Shown: positions 44,299-54,139, counted from the stretch's first letter. The stretch is DNA of 64,000 nucleotides from Lachnospiraceae bacterium (GCA_022768465.1 JALELZ010000005.1:62001-126000), one strand, 5' to 3'. A program made the numbers and translations. Notes: generated from the sequence alone by a model not told the origin.

Positions 44299-45693
44299 TC
44301 AAAGCTCGCAGTTACCGGTTGTACGTGGGAACGGTATAACGTCACGGATGTTCTGCATTCCGGTAATGTACATAACCGCTCTCTCGAAGCCGAGGCCGAA
44401 TCCGCTGTGTCTTACAGAACCGTATTTTCTGAGATCAAGATAGAATTCATATGCCTCAGGATCAAGTCCGAGCTCCTTCATACGGCCTAAAAGCTTATCA
44501 TAGTTTTCCTCTCGCTGTGAGCCGCCCATGATCTCTCCTACGCCCGGAACAAGACAGTCAACTGCCGCAACGGTCTTTCCGTCATCGTTGAGCTTCATAT
44601 AGAATGCCTTAATGTCCTTCGGATAGTCCGTAACAAATATAGGCTTCTTGAATATCTGCTCAGTGAGGAAACGCTCATGCTCTGTCTGAAGATCGCATCC
44701 CCATTCAACCTTATTCTCAAATTTATCATTATACTTCGTAAGGAGCTCAACAGCCTCCGTATATGTTACTCTGCCGAACTCGCTGTCTACGAGGTGCTGT
44801 AATCTGTCAATAAGGCCCTTCTCAACAAAGCTGTCGAAGAACTTCATCTCCTCAGGTGCATTTTCAAGTACATAGTTGATAATGTACTTAAGCATGCTCT
44901 CCTCAACCTCGATAACATCATCAAGGTCTGCAAATGCCATCTCAGGCTCTATCATCCAGAACTCCGCTGCATGTCTTGTTGTATTGGAGTTTTCTGCACG
45001 GAAGGTAGGTCCGAAGGTATAAACATTTCTGAATGCAGGCATGTAAGTCTCAACATTAAGCTGACCTGAAACGGTTAAGAATGTTTCCTTTCCAAAGAAA
45101 TCCTTGGAATAATCCACTGTCTTTGCATCACCTGCGGCGATCCTTTCAAGATCAAGTGTTGTAACCTGGAACATCTCGCCTGCACCCTCACAGTCAGATG
45201 CTGTGATAAGCGGTGTATGAACATATACAAAGCCTCTGTCCTGATAGAACTTATGAATTGCATATGCGATGAGTGATCTCACTCTGAACACTGCCATAAA
45301 TGTATTGGTTCTCTGTCTGAGATGAGGCATGGTTCTTAAGTACTCAAGTGTATGTCTCTTCTTCTGAAGCGGATAATCCGGTGTTGATGCACCCTCTATC
45401 TCAACCTTTACTGCCTGTATCTCGAATGGCTGCTTTGCCTCAGGTGTAGCAACTAAGGTTCCTGTAACTATGATTGCAGAACCGACATTGAGCTTTGATA
45501 CCTCAGCAAAATTATCCATAGTGTCATGATAAACGATCTGAAGTGTATCAAAAGAGCTTCCGTCATTTAAAACTATGAATCCGAAGGTCTTGGAGTCTCT
45601 GACTGATCTGATCCAGCCTCCTACCTTTATTTCTTTGCCGATAAATTTATCTGTTTCCTTGAACAGTCTGCTAACTGTGACTAATTTTTCCAT
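44299..45693 (-). CDS. asnS: Asparaginyl-tRNA synthetase
   Basis: A class IIb synthetase of 464 residues. The N-terminal OB-fold anticodon domain ([32 protein letters not shown]) is followed by motif 1 ([16 protein letters not shown]), motif 2 ([22 protein letters not shown]) and motif 3 ([29 protein letters not shown]). The motif 2/3 details fit Asn rather than Asp synthetase. It is monocistronic with its own terminator. No strong ribosome binding site is visible at its ATG. Confidence 0.98.
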   Translation of the reverse strand: MEKLVTVSRLFKETDKFIGKEIKVGGWIRSVRDSKTFGFIVLNDGSSFDTLQIVYHDTMDNFAEVSKLNVGSAIIVTGTLVATPEAKQPFEIQAVKVEIEGASTPDYPLQKKRHTLEYLRTMPHLRQRTNTFMAVFRVRSLIAYAIHKFYQDRGFVYVHTPLITASDCEGAGEMFQVTTLDLERIAAGDAKTVDYSKDFFGKETFLTVSGQLNVETYMPAFRNVYTFGPTFRAENSNTTRHAAEFWMIEPEMAFADLDDVIEVEESMLKYIINYVLENAPEEMKFFDSFVEKGLIDRLQHLVDSEFGRVTYTEAVELLTKYNDKFENKVEWGCDLQTEHERFLTEQIFKKPIFVTDYPKDIKAFYMKLNDDGKTVAAVDCLVPGVGEIMGGSQREENYDKLLGRMKELGLDPEAYEFYLDLRKYGSVRHSGFGLGFERAVMYITGMQNIRDVIPFPRTTGNCEL

Positions 45694-45764
45694 TTTCTTA
45701 TTAATGAAGAGGCTTTATGTATGCCCTTCGTTACCTCCGTATACCTTTTATATCTATAACTTTT

Positions 45765-46844
45765 TTACTGCTCGTCAAGCTTTGAAGCAGCCTCGCTTAC
45801 CGATGCGGCAGTGCCGTTTTCAAGCATTTCAAGCATCATATTTATCTTGTTTCTGTCTAAATTCTTTGCTCCGATATAGGATACAAACTCCTTATTTATA
45901 CGTGACTCCGCAGCAGTGATCCTGTCGCTGACAGCTTTATGTTCGGCTGCGGCATCATTGATCTCGGCAGTCTTTTCAGCAAGTCTGTCCTTATAATTTT
46001 CGTCTATATCCGCCATGAGCCTGTCCTTTGTGACAGTTTCGAACTCATTTAAAGCTCCGGCCTTCTGTGCCTCGATTTCGGCCTTCTTCTGATTGAGTCC
46101 CGCAAGCTCTGTATCAAACTCATGAAGATCATAGCTGCTGTCATCGCCGGCTTTTTTGATAGTCTTTTCTATATTCCTGGCTTTTTTCTCATTTGCCTTT
46201 ATGCTGTTTATGATATTAAGGCAATTCTTTATCTCATCACGATATCTGACTCTTGTATTTGACCATATCATGATATAAGCAAAAAGCAGTACTATCGCTA
46301 CCAGACCTATTGCAAAGTAAACAGTAGTGCTCTCTCCTGCAAGTGCTTTGGCCTTTGTCATGCTGCCCGAGATATACATTATGAGCAGGAATATGGCAAG
46401 GTAAACCAGATATCCGAATATGCTCGGACAGAAGATCCTGTAATAAAGACGGCTTTTAAGTATCGCCGGAAGCTTATTGGTGCCGGCATATGCTTTAAGA
46501 GCATTTTTGAATGCATCTGCTTCCTGCTTAACGCCCTTAGTGGCTTCCTTTGTCTTCGCCTTCATGCCCTCATTCAAGGCTTTCTGTCTTTTATCTCCGG
46601 CAGACTTAAGCTCTGCGTTAACTGCCTTCAGCTGTTTGTCAAAGCCTGTCTCAATATCATAGCGTCTGTCGCTTATCGTCTTGTTTTTTTCCTTCTCGAT
46701 GCTGTTCTTCATCGAAGCAAAGGCATTCTCAAGACTTTTCTTTCTCTCACCGCATTCGATAAGTGCTGTCCTGTCGGCTTCAAGCTGATCTGTAATACCC
46801 AGAAGCTCTGTCAGAAATTCCTTAGGTGAATTGATATCCGCCAT
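45765..46844 (-). CDS. Coiled-coil membrane protein, unknown function
   Basis: I do not recognise this 359-residue protein. Long charged helices with heptad character (about 20-120; SLENAFASMKNSIEKEKNK) precede two membrane segments (about 140-160 FGYLVYLAIFLLIMYI and 175-195 TVYFAIGLVAIVLLFAYI), followed by another coiled coil (about 205-320). The start follows GGAGG. The architecture suggests a membrane-anchored scaffold or stress-type protein. It stands between HIT and asnS on the same strand, with gaps of 51-71 bases. Confidence 0.75.
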   Translation of the reverse strand: MADINSPKEFLTELLGITDQLEADRTALIECGERKKSLENAFASMKNSIEKEKNKTISDRRYDIETGFDKQLKAVNAELKSAGDKRQKALNEGMKAKTKEATKGVKQEADAFKNALKAYAGTNKLPAILKSRLYYRIFCPSIFGYLVYLAIFLLIMYISGSMTKAKALAGESTTVYFAIGLVAIVLLFAYIMIWSNTRVRYRDEIKNCLNIINSIKANEKKARNIEKTIKKAGDDSSYDLHEFDTELAGLNQKKAEIEAQKAGALNEFETVTKDRLMADIDENYKDRLAEKTAEINDAAAEHKAVSDRITAAESRINKEFVSYIGAKNLDRNKINMMLEMLENGTAASVSEAASKLDEQ

Positions 46845-46895
46845 TTTATACCTCCGTCAGTTATACTGCCGCAGATCATCAAGTTTCATATGATC

Positions 46896-47318
46896 TCAGC
46901 TAAGTTTTGCCGCAATACGTGCCGCAATATCCTTCTGCTCTGCAGGTTCAGACTCATGCTGTACCCATGTAACGATTTTTTCCTTTTCAGATGAATAGCG
47001 AGGAATGATATGTACATGCAGATGATGCACAGTCTGTCCGGCTGCCTCTCCGTTGTTCTGAACTATATTAATGCCGTCGCAGTCCATAGTCTTCTTAACG
47101 GCAGCGGCTATCTTGGCAGCTGTTTTGAATATCTCTCCGACGGTCATCTCATCCGCGCTCAGTGCATCATCAAAATGCTCCTTTGGCAGAACGAGAGTAT
47201 GCCCCTTAGATGCCGGACTCAGATCAAGTATCGCTCTGAAATGCTCATCATCATATACTGTATCAGACGGAATCTCTCCGTTTGCTATTTTACAGAAAAT
47301 GCAATCATCCTTTTTCAT
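46896..47318 (-). CDS. HIT family nucleotide hydrolase
   Basis: A 140-residue HIT protein (Hint-type purine nucleoside phosphoramidase or Ap4A hydrolase). It has the N-terminal zinc pair CIFCKIANGEIPS, the SKGHTLVLPKEHFDD block and the catalytic HLHVHIIPRY. An ATG upstream at 47390 is in frame, but the start at 47318 follows GGGAG and gives the canonical N-terminus. Cellular role undefined. Confidence 0.92.
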   Translation of the reverse strand: MKKDDCIFCKIANGEIPSDTVYDDEHFRAILDLSPASKGHTLVLPKEHFDDALSADEMTVGEIFKTAAKIAAAVKKTMDCDGINIVQNNGEAAGQTVHHLHVHIIPRYSSEKEKIVTWVQHESEPAEQKDIAARIAAKLS

Positions 47319-47646
47319 GTGAATGCTCCCTTCGCTGAATACATATGTCATTGGCGACATATACACATAAGTCTTTAGATTATAGCACATATCAAGGCTT
47401 TTTTATATAGAAAACCACAGCGTATGCAGGCGAAAAGGACGTTTTCGCTGCCAAACCGGAGCGTATGCGAAACTATATAGCAGCACATGCATAGTAAAAC
47501 ACTCCTTGCGATAGTTTTTTCCTTATGCTATTTTGATGATAAAACACAAATCAGACTTTAAGTCAATAATTTTGAAAAAAACATACTAATAATTAAAGAA
47601 AACATTTATCCGGCGGTAACAGCCGATCGATATTGCGGAGGTAACA
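47319..47646. other. Intergenic region between divergent HIT and MBL-like genes
   Basis: No gene. A hairpin GCGAAAA/TTTTCGC (about 47430-47449) is flanked by two direct copies of GCGTATGC (47420 and 47461 areas) and further out by ATATAG/CTATAT. This looks like a regulatory or terminator structure of unknown type. No clear promoter hexamers were resolved. Confidence 0.35.
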
Positions 47647-48945
47647 ATGTTTCAGGATTATAATAACGATAATGCAGCCTCAGACTGGAAGCTTCATGTA
47701 TGGGGAGTACGCAGCAATGCTCCTGCCTCAGGCGATCATTACAAATACTACGGAGGACACACTGCCTGCGTTTCTGTGCAGATAAAAAATGAAATGCTGA
47801 TTTTCGATGCAGGAAGCGGCATTGCGGAGCTTGGCAAACATCTCGCCAAGGCCTATGAGGAAAATCCATCTGATAGCTCTCCGTATGGACATAACGGTGC
47901 CATATCCGGCAACACTCAAGGCTTTGACAGTCTTATGCCCGGTATGAACGAGCATGATTTTGCTTCACCCTTTGGCGATGGTTCATCAGCTTACAACGAT
48001 GATATGTATGATGAGCTCCTTCGAGGTCTTGAAAATGAAGCTGCCGGCTCCGGCTTTATGAACGAAAGCTTTTCTGACATGCCTCAGTTTGAAGATGATG
48101 ATATTCCTTTTCCTTTTGACAATGCCTCTTTCGGAAGCGATGCTTCGTTTCCGTTTGACCGCGGCATGAGTGCCGGAATGCCTGCTATGTTTGGCATGCC
48201 GGAAATGTCAGGTGCTGATGACTTCGAAAACATGCTCATGCTTCAGGAGTATGAAAAGGACAAAAAAAGAGAAGCTGCTCCAAAGACCTTTCATATATTT
48301 ATAAGCAGCCTAAGCCTTGATACGGTTTCATCCCTTATGAGCTTTCTTCCTTTAAATGACGATAAGGTGACTGTTAATATCTATGGCAGCGATATGGGCG
48401 GCATGAATATAGCAGAAGCACTGAGCACGCTGTTCAGGCCTCCGTTCTGGCGCGAAACTCTTGCTGATGTGCCTGCAGTCATCTACTTTAGAAAAGTAAT
48501 TCCGGGTGAAAGCTTTGTTATAGGAAGCCTCGGCCTCCTTGTAAGTGCTCTTAATGGTCGAGACAGCATAATGTATCGTATAGAAGAAGCTGCGTCAGAT
48601 ACCGCTGCTATGAAAAAATGTCTTGTATACGGTTCTGCCTGTGGACCGGATGCATTTACATCAAATGAACTAAAAAGCTTTATTGAGGGTGCTGTCCTCA
48701 CAGTTTGTGACAGCGCCTATTCTCCTGAAGAGCTCTTTATAAAGCATGCTGACGGACATTCCTCATGGAAAAGCTGGCTCCCGGTCATAGCAGCTGCCGG
48801 TTCGCAGAACGCTCTCATGCTCAGATACTCTGACGAATATACCGATGACATATTAAAGATCCAGGCGGAGGACGCTGCGGCTGAAGCCGGCAAATCACGC
48901 ACAAGCTGCATTTTCGCAAGAGAAGGCATGGATATAATTCTCTGA
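47647..48945 (+). CDS. Metallo-beta-lactamase-fold homologue lacking the catalytic motif
   Basis: A 432-residue relative of the PhnP/cAMP-phosphodiesterase-like MBL branch. The start HVWGVRSNAPASGDHYKYYGGHTACV and IFDAGSGIAELGKHL match the active family. An insertion of about 130 acidic, Phe/Met/Gly-rich residues (about 78-210) follows. Where the HxHxDH zinc motif should be, the sequence reads IFISSLSLDTVSSLM. The later HP and HH motifs are also gone, while CDSAYSPEEL and GHSSW remain. Hydrolase activity is therefore unlikely. The protein may be a binding or regulatory derivative. No partner gene is evident. Confidence 0.7.
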   Translation: MFQDYNNDNAASDWKLHVWGVRSNAPASGDHYKYYGGHTACVSVQIKNEMLIFDAGSGIAELGKHLAKAYEENPSDSSPYGHNGAISGNTQGFDSLMPGMNEHDFASPFGDGSSAYNDDMYDELLRGLENEAAGSGFMNESFSDMPQFEDDDIPFPFDNASFGSDASFPFDRGMSAGMPAMFGMPEMSGADDFENMLMLQEYEKDKKREAAPKTFHIFISSLSLDTVSSLMSFLPLNDDKVTVNIYGSDMGGMNIAEALSTLFRPPFWRETLADVPAVIYFRKVIPGESFVIGSLGLLVSALNGRDSIMYRIEEAASDTAAMKKCLVYGSACGPDAFTSNELKSFIEGAVLTVCDSAYSPEELFIKHADGHSSWKSWLPVIAAAGSQNALMLRYSDEYTDDILKIQAEDAAAEAGKSRTSCIFAREGMDIIL

Positions 48946-48954
48946 TAAAAAATA

Positions 48955-49082
48955 TTGAAAAATCTCTAAACTGTGCTATTATCTTGGTTAGTCTTAGCTA
49001 ACATTTCTTTTTACTTTTCCCATTGTTCATAAATAATAACAATTAGGGAAGAGTTCAACCGTTAAGTTAGCGTAGACTAATC
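48955..49082 (+). promoter_or_regulatory. Promoter with paired inverted operator-like elements
   Basis: TTGAAA (48955-48960), 16-base spacer, TATTAT (48977-48982). Directly after the -10 is GGTTAGTCTTAGCTAAC (48986-49002); 63 bases on lies its near-inverted copy GTTAGCGTAGACTAATC (49066-49082), just ahead of the HMA gene. The TTAG/CTAA half-sites resemble DtxR/MntR-type metal repressor boxes, but the match is partial. Confidence 0.5.
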
Positions 49083-49102
49083 GCATAAAAGAAGGTATAG
49101 AC

Positions 49103-49357
49103 ATGATTAAAACAACAATAGAGGTGAGCGGCATGGCTTGTTCCATGTGTGAGGCGCACATTAACGATGCTATCCGCAAAGCATTTTCCGTAAAAAAGGT
49201 TGCATCGAACCACTCAAAAGGAGAAACTGTCATCTTATCCGAGACAGCTTTAGATGAAGCCGCTGTCAAAAAGACTATTGATGCAACCGGCTATATATGT
49301 GGAGAAATTTCTTCTGAGCCATATGAGAAAAAAGGATTTTTAGGCATATTTAAGTGA
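49103..49357 (+). CDS. Heavy-metal-associated (HMA) domain protein
   Basis: An 84-residue single-domain metal chaperone-like protein. The metal ligand loop is GMACSMCEAHI (Cys13, Cys16), followed by the ferredoxin-like fold SVKKVASNHSKGETVILSETALDEAAVKKTIDATGY. It could bind copper, zinc or another soft metal. Absence of a P-type ATPase next to it leaves the partner unknown. The promoter with TTAG/CTAA repeats upstream suggests metalloregulation. Confidence 0.88.
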   Translation: MIKTTIEVSGMACSMCEAHINDAIRKAFSVKKVASNHSKGETVILSETALDEAAVKKTIDATGYICGEISSEPYEKKGFLGIFK

Positions 49358-49369
49358 TTTTTCAGTGCA

Positions 49370-49424
49370 AAAAGGCTGCCGCACTTAAGGAATCTTCCTA
49401 TAGTACGGCAGCCATATTTTTTTA
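49370..49424. terminator. Bidirectional terminator between HMA and wall-binding genes
   Basis: GGCTGCCG pairs with CGGCAGCC, extended by ACT/AGT past one mismatch. On the plus strand TTTTTTTT follows; on the minus strand TTTTTGCAC follows. Confidence 0.85.
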
Positions 49425-49447
49425 TGAGTGCATATTTTATTTAATTA

Positions 49448-50941
49448 TCAGTTTGCGGCCTTAATAGCTGCATCCGCTTCTTCCTTAGTGTCAAAAGGAC
49501 TTCCGGCGATAAGCTCTCCGTCCTTTACGGCATAGTATCCGTAGCCGTCATCCTTGAAGATTCCCTTCTTCTGGATCTTTCCGTCACCGTTTACAAGAAT
49601 ATTCTTTCCGCCGTAGTTAAATGCAGCATACTTTGTGTCTCTTGCAGCAAGACGGATTCCGAAGAGATATGCTCTTCCGTCAACGATCTTATTGTAAGCA
49701 GCTCCGGTATTCTTATCGAATCCCATATAATATACATCATCAGCCAGCTGCATTCCGATCTTCTTTCCTGTCTGCATCTGTCCCTGAAGCTGTTCAACAT
49801 GACCGAAGAAATAAAGCTTTCCGCCCATCATTCCTGCCCTAAGAAGATCTTCTGCAGTTGCAACATCAACGTCAACTACACCATTTTTAATTCCGTTTCC
49901 GTTAATGCTTGTATCTATCTCATTTCCGGCCTTCTTGGCATCCTTAAGGAATACAAGACTGTGCTGCATTATACCGTTATCGTCGAATACATAGAACTTA
50001 TTGTCTATCTTCTTGGTAGTTCCGGTGATGATCTGACCCTTTCCGTCAGTTCTGAACCAATGCTCATCATCATCCTCAATTCCCCATGACTTCGGAGCAC
50101 TTGTCCATATCCACTTGTTCTTCTGAAGAGAACCGTTTTCAATGTCAGCTGAGTAATAAAGTGCCTCTGAAGCTGTGGCTGCATCGTCAAAGCTTGTAAG
50201 CATAACGCCGTTCTCATCAAAATTGTATTTGTGACCGTTAATTTTCTTTGCTGATGTACGCTTTTCACCGTTTGAACCATACCAGAACCAGTAGCAGCTG
50301 TGGTCACGATTGCCGTTATTTACATCAGTGTCAGCATTATCATACTCATCAAGACCGTCCTCGTAACGCAGCCAGCCTGTATGACGAGCTCCGTCATCGC
50401 TTGTACCGAAATAATAATCAGCTCTGAGGATAGGCTCCTCTTCATCATTTATCATTCTGAGTGAATTCTTGCTGTCAACGAAGCCGTAGAGCATTTTGCC
50501 CTCTTCGTCAAAGCCGTACTTTTTGCCGTTTACAGTCTTTCCTACAGTATTTCTGTAAGCCTTTCCTGAAGGTCCAAAGTAATACCATCTGTGGTCAACA
50601 TCCTCGGTTTCATCCTCGTCGGCAGCAACAGCTATCCACTGATTGCGTACCATAACACCGTTGGCATCAACATAGTAGCGCTCAGAACCATCTTCAATAA
50701 GTTCATCTGTGAGCATAATGCCGTCTTCACCAAGATAGTAATAATTACCGTTATAGCTCTTCCATCTGTCAATAACAGCCTCACCGCTGTTATCATAGTA
50801 ATACCAGTTATCTCCCTCATTTGCCCAACCGCGCTGAGCTGCAAAAGCACTTATGGTCCCTGCCGCTGTAAGCATTGCTGCTGCAAATACTCCTGCTGCA
50901 AATTTCATTTTAAATCCTGATGTTGCATAAGATTTTTTCAT
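49448..50941 (-). CDS. Secreted cell-wall-binding repeat protein
   Basis: A 497-residue exported protein. Signal peptide of about 34 residues (MKFAAGVFAAAMLTAAGTISAFAA) precedes choline/glucan-binding type repeats built on GWANEGDNWYYYDNSG, YYYLGEDGIM, WYYFGPSGKAYRN and KKYGFDEEGKM. The repeats extend to near the C-terminus with no catalytic domain. Such repeats anchor proteins to teichoic acid choline or to surface glucans. A C-terminal segment (KDDGYGYYAVKDGELI) differs and may be a partner-binding part. The ribosome binding site is moderate; transcription is monocistronic. Confidence 0.88.
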   Translation of the reverse strand: MKKSYATSGFKMKFAAGVFAAAMLTAAGTISAFAAQRGWANEGDNWYYYDNSGEAVIDRWKSYNGNYYYLGEDGIMLTDELIEDGSERYYVDANGVMVRNQWIAVAADEDETEDVDHRWYYFGPSGKAYRNTVGKTVNGKKYGFDEEGKMLYGFVDSKNSLRMINDEEEPILRADYYFGTSDDGARHTGWLRYEDGLDEYDNADTDVNNGNRDHSCYWFWYGSNGEKRTSAKKINGHKYNFDENGVMLTSFDDAATASEALYYSADIENGSLQKNKWIWTSAPKSWGIEDDDEHWFRTDGKGQIITGTTKKIDNKFYVFDDNGIMQHSLVFLKDAKKAGNEIDTSINGNGIKNGVVDVDVATAEDLLRAGMMGGKLYFFGHVEQLQGQMQTGKKIGMQLADDVYYMGFDKNTGAAYNKIVDGRAYLFGIRLAARDTKYAAFNYGGKNILVNGDGKIQKKGIFKDDGYGYYAVKDGELIAGSPFDTKEEADAAIKAAN

Positions 50942-51258
50942 ACTATTTCCGAATCCTTCTTAAATTTAAATGTCTGCATTATGTTCATCGAACAGCCCTG
51001 TACAAGTGTACTGATATTCATGCTGACGATTAGCGTTGCATCTTTTTTTCTTAAGCGTTACAATCGTCACAGTTACAGCTGTAACAAAATGCACGGAATC
51101 GAATTTTATCAAAACACTTTTGCCGCTTCAAGCATATTAAGCATCAATGTTACATTTTAATGCCTTTTGTTCGACATTTTATGACACATTGTCGAGTTTT
51201 GTAACACGTAGATTTATCAGCGATGAACTATAGATATGAATTTTGAATGTAAGAAGAT
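50942..51258. other. Intergenic region with several dyads
   Basis: No gene. Dyads visible are CAGTTACAGCTGTAAC (about 51072-51087), TCGACA...TGTCGA around 51172-51196, and a long-range GTTACATTTTA/TTTTGTAAC pair. They lie between the divergent wall-binding and TetR genes and could be operators, for example for the neighbouring TetR regulator. Confidence 0.35.
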
Positions 51259-51939
51259 ATGCATGAGAATAAGATGAACAAAAATATTAATATCACTATA
51301 ACTACTGACAGTAAACCGGATATAACTAACACGGTTTCTGATTCCATGTTCTGCAATACTATCGATATCAATTCTACTAAAACAATTGATAATGAGCCAG
51401 CCTCTCAGATAAAGCAGAACAGCTTTGCAAGACAATGCATCGGTGAGGCCCTGGTTCAGCTTATGCGTGAAAAGGAATTTGAATCCATAAGCGTTACTGA
51501 TATATGCAAAACAGCCGGCTTTTCCCGCATGGCCTACTATCGCAATTTTCATTCAAAAAATGACATTTTGGTTCAATATATGAATATGCTTGCGGATAAA
51601 TTCAGGACAGATCTCATGGAGACATATCCGGGCATATCATCAAAGTCATATGAGATAATTTTGTTTGCATTTAAATATTTCAAGGACTATCATACTTACG
51701 CAGAATGCCTTATAAAGGCAAATCTTTCGTCAATCCTGCAGGACGGGCTCAACTATTATTTTGACAGATATGTTGCCGGTACAGGCTCTGACATAGGCAG
51801 ACGTTATTCTCTTTATTATTATTCAGGGGCACTATTTAATATTTATACGACCTGGGTAAAGGGCGGAATGAAGGAATCTCCGGAAGAGCTCGCCCAAATA
51901 GTATATAAGCGTATGAATAAAGGCATTCAAACGCCCTGA
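51259..51939 (+). CDS. TetR/AcrR family regulator
   Basis: A 226-residue one-component repressor. A polar, Asn/Thr-rich stretch of about 55 residues precedes the HTH (about 56-105; IGEALVQLMREKEFESISVTDICKTAGFSRMAYYRNFHSKNDIL), then a helical ligand-binding half with KEFxxITVxDI-type features typical of the YsiA/DhaS-like group. The first ATG has a weak start signal; a later in-frame ATG at 51274 is also possible. It is divergent from the wall-binding protein gene. Confidence 0.88.
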   Translation: MHENKMNKNINITITTDSKPDITNTVSDSMFCNTIDINSTKTIDNEPASQIKQNSFARQCIGEALVQLMREKEFESISVTDICKTAGFSRMAYYRNFHSKNDILVQYMNMLADKFRTDLMETYPGISSKSYEIILFAFKYFKDYHTYAECLIKANLSSILQDGLNYYFDRYVAGTGSDIGRRYSLYYYSGALFNIYTTWVKGGMKESPEELAQIVYKRMNKGIQTP

Positions 51940-52028
51940 CGAAAGCCCTTCCGGACAACGGATATACTAAACGGTCAGAATATATCCACATTTTTTCTAA
52001 AATTCTAATTAATACCTTAAACAAAACT

Positions 52029-52057
52029 AAGCGGTCTGCTGGGACAGACCGCTTTTA
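52029..52057 (+). terminator. Terminator of the TetR gene
   Basis: AAGCGGTCTG pairs with CAGACCGCTT around a 6-base loop and is followed by TTTTAC. Confidence 0.8.
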
Positions 52058-52098
52058 CTATTCCGCTGACAACTATAGGTAAACGCTGACTGCGGGTT

Positions 52099-52176
52099 AC
52101 AGATGGTATGTGCAAAAGCCGGGGAAAATGCGTGCAGCCTACTATTACTCAGGCTGTTTTACAACCTACCATCTGT
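52099..52176. repeat. Nested inverted repeat downstream of dctM
   Basis: ACAGATGGTA (from 52100) pairs with TACCATCTGT (52167-52176), enclosing CAGCCT/AGGCTG (about 52135-52156). On the plus strand TTTTT follows. It could terminate either the TetR or the TRAP transcript, although on the minus strand there is no good U tract. Confidence 0.4.
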
Positions 52177-52190
52177 TTTTCATATTTTAT

Positions 52191-53477
52191 TTATCCGAAG
52201 AACAATCCCGGAAGGAACATTACAATGCCCGGAACAGCGGTACATATAAGTATCGCTATGATAGCTGCAAGCACCAACGGTATTACATATTTGACCTCCT
52301 GCTCGAACTTGATTCCGGCTATAGTAGCTGCTATGTACAGATCCTCTCCTACAGGCGGTGTTGCCATTCCGAGTGAAAGTGTCATACATACTATTACTCC
52401 GAAGTATACCGGATCTATTCCGAGTGATGTCGCTACAGGAAGAAGTACAGGTGTTATCATAAGCACTGATGCACAGCATTCCATGAAGCATCCCATAAAC
52501 AGAAGAAGCATGATAGTCAGTGCCATGAAGATAAACTTTGAGCTTGATACAGCTGCAAACCATGCGCCTATAGATGCGGTTATTCCCTGCATGTTAAGGA
52601 ACCATGTAAATGCTCCTGCACATCCTATTATAAGAAGTACAAGTGATGAATTAGCCGCTGTATCTATGAGCAGCTTTCCTATCTCCTTAAAGTTAAGCTC
52701 CTTATATATAAATGTACCTGCGAAGAGTCCGTATGCGGATGCGACAGCTCCTGCCTCTGTAGGTGTGAAGATTCCCGAATATATTCCGCCAAGGATAATG
52801 ATAGGTACTAAAAGAGCCCATATAGAATCCTTAAATGCAAGCCATACCTCGTGTGAATCAAACTTGACCTTACTTTCTTCTCCAAAGCCTTTCTTCTTGC
52901 AGATGATCGCTGATACTACCATAAGCATTGCCGCATAGATTATTCCAGGAATTACTCCTCCGGCAAACATCTCTCCTACGGATTCTCCCGCACTTACCGC
53001 ATACACTACCATCGGTATACTCGGCGGTATGATAGGTCCTATTGTTCCCGCTACGCACTGCACTCCTGCTGAAAACTCTGCCGGAAAGCCCTTTTTCTTC
53101 ATCTCAGGGATCATCATTCCGCCTATCGCCGCACAGGTAGCCGGTGCGGATCCTGAAAGTGCTGCGAAGAATGCCGATGCCAGTATCATTACATGTACCA
53201 GGCCTCCGGTCACCCATCCTACAAGTGAACTTGCAAACCTTATAAGTCTCCTTGACATTCCTCCGTTTGCCATAAGTGATCCGGCAAACATAAAGAACGG
53301 TATCGCCATAAGTGTGAAGCTGTTTATACTGGAATACACCTTAGATGCAAAATTCATAATCGGAAGTCCGCTTGCTATAAACGCTATCAGCGTTGCTCCT
53401 CCTATACATGCTGCTATAGGCAGTCCTCCCAACAGCAGGACGAACAGACATATGAATAATATTACTCCTGTTGACAT
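52191..53477 (-). CDS. dctM: TRAP transporter large permease (DctM)
   Basis: The 428-residue, about 12-helix subunit of a sodium-driven tripartite periplasmic-type importer for organic acids. Family text: LPIAACIGGATLIAF, PIMNFASKVYSSINSFTLMAIPFFMFAGSLM, GAVASAYGLFAGT and LGMATPPVGEDLYIAATIAG. It lies 31 bases downstream of the DctQ gene. Substrate cannot be told from the permease. Ends near the nested repeat described. Confidence 0.96.
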   Translation of the reverse strand: MSTGVILFICLFVLLLGGLPIAACIGGATLIAFIASGLPIMNFASKVYSSINSFTLMAIPFFMFAGSLMANGGMSRRLIRFASSLVGWVTGGLVHVMILASAFFAALSGSAPATCAAIGGMMIPEMKKKGFPAEFSAGVQCVAGTIGPIIPPSIPMVVYAVSAGESVGEMFAGGVIPGIIYAAMLMVVSAIICKKKGFGEESKVKFDSHEVWLAFKDSIWALLVPIIILGGIYSGIFTPTEAGAVASAYGLFAGTFIYKELNFKEIGKLLIDTAANSSLVLLIIGCAGAFTWFLNMQGITASIGAWFAAVSSSKFIFMALTIMLLLFMGCFMECCASVLMITPVLLPVATSLGIDPVYFGVIVCMTLSLGMATPPVGEDLYIAATIAGIKFEQEVKYVIPLVLAAIIAILICTAVPGIVMFLPGLFFG

Positions 53478-53508
53478 ATATATACCTCTCTATCTTTCCT
53501 TAAGGCTC

Positions 53509-54018
53509 TTATATCTCGCTGTTTTTCATCTTATATATCTCATCTCCCATGAGCTCTATAAGTCTCAGTATGCTCATTGCACATCCGTATGGGATCGCTG
53601 AATATGGGATTATCTGCGGGATATGTGCTGCCATGGTATATTTGCCTATTACATTCTGTGCCGTCTGTATACTTGCATACAGTAACCCTCCAAGAAACAG
53701 AATCGTTCCCAGATATATCACTATCTGTACAACGTTTCTTCCTTTTCCCTTAAATCTGTCTACAAGGAATGTCACGCCTACATTTAGTCCTGTATAGAAG
53801 GCATATGGTGCTGCTCCGAATACGCACCATATCATACATATCAGAGTAAACTCTTCCGACCATCCGAACGGATTCTTTAGTACATATCTGCAGATAACTG
53901 CCGCAAATACTACTGCTGTCATCAGCACTACCGGGATAGTACAGAGTATCTTCTCCAGTATATCCATTATTTTCCACAGTATGAAACGTTCTCTCTTTTT
54001 TTCTGATGCTGTGTTCAT
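53509..54018 (-). CDS. dctQ: TRAP transporter small permease (DctQ)
   Basis: A 169-residue four-helix protein typical of DctQ: ILEKILCTIPVVLMTAVVFAAVICRYVLKNPFGWSEEFTLI with the conserved W-E-E, and FLVDRFKGKGRNVVQIVIYLG. It links the receptor to the large permease. It stands between dctP and dctM with short gaps (121 and 31 bases). Confidence 0.94.
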   Translation of the reverse strand: MNTASEKKRERFILWKIMDILEKILCTIPVVLMTAVVFAAVICRYVLKNPFGWSEEFTLICMIWCVFGAAPYAFYTGLNVGVTFLVDRFKGKGRNVVQIVIYLGTILFLGGLLYASIQTAQNVIGKYTMAAHIPQIIPYSAIPYGCAMSILRLIELMGDEIYKMKNSEI

Positions 54019-54139
54019 CTATGTATTCCTCCGTGAAACCGAATACCTTTGATTCTTAACGATTATAAAACAATCGTCCTTTAGATATTTTTGGCTGCCG
54101 ATATATTAACGGCAGCCACTTATATCAGATAGATTTAAA

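Noticed and set aside
52108-52938. 276-codon plus-strand frame
   Set aside because: Antisense to dctM; the low-complexity Ser/Ile/Pro pattern is the reverse reading of a membrane protein.
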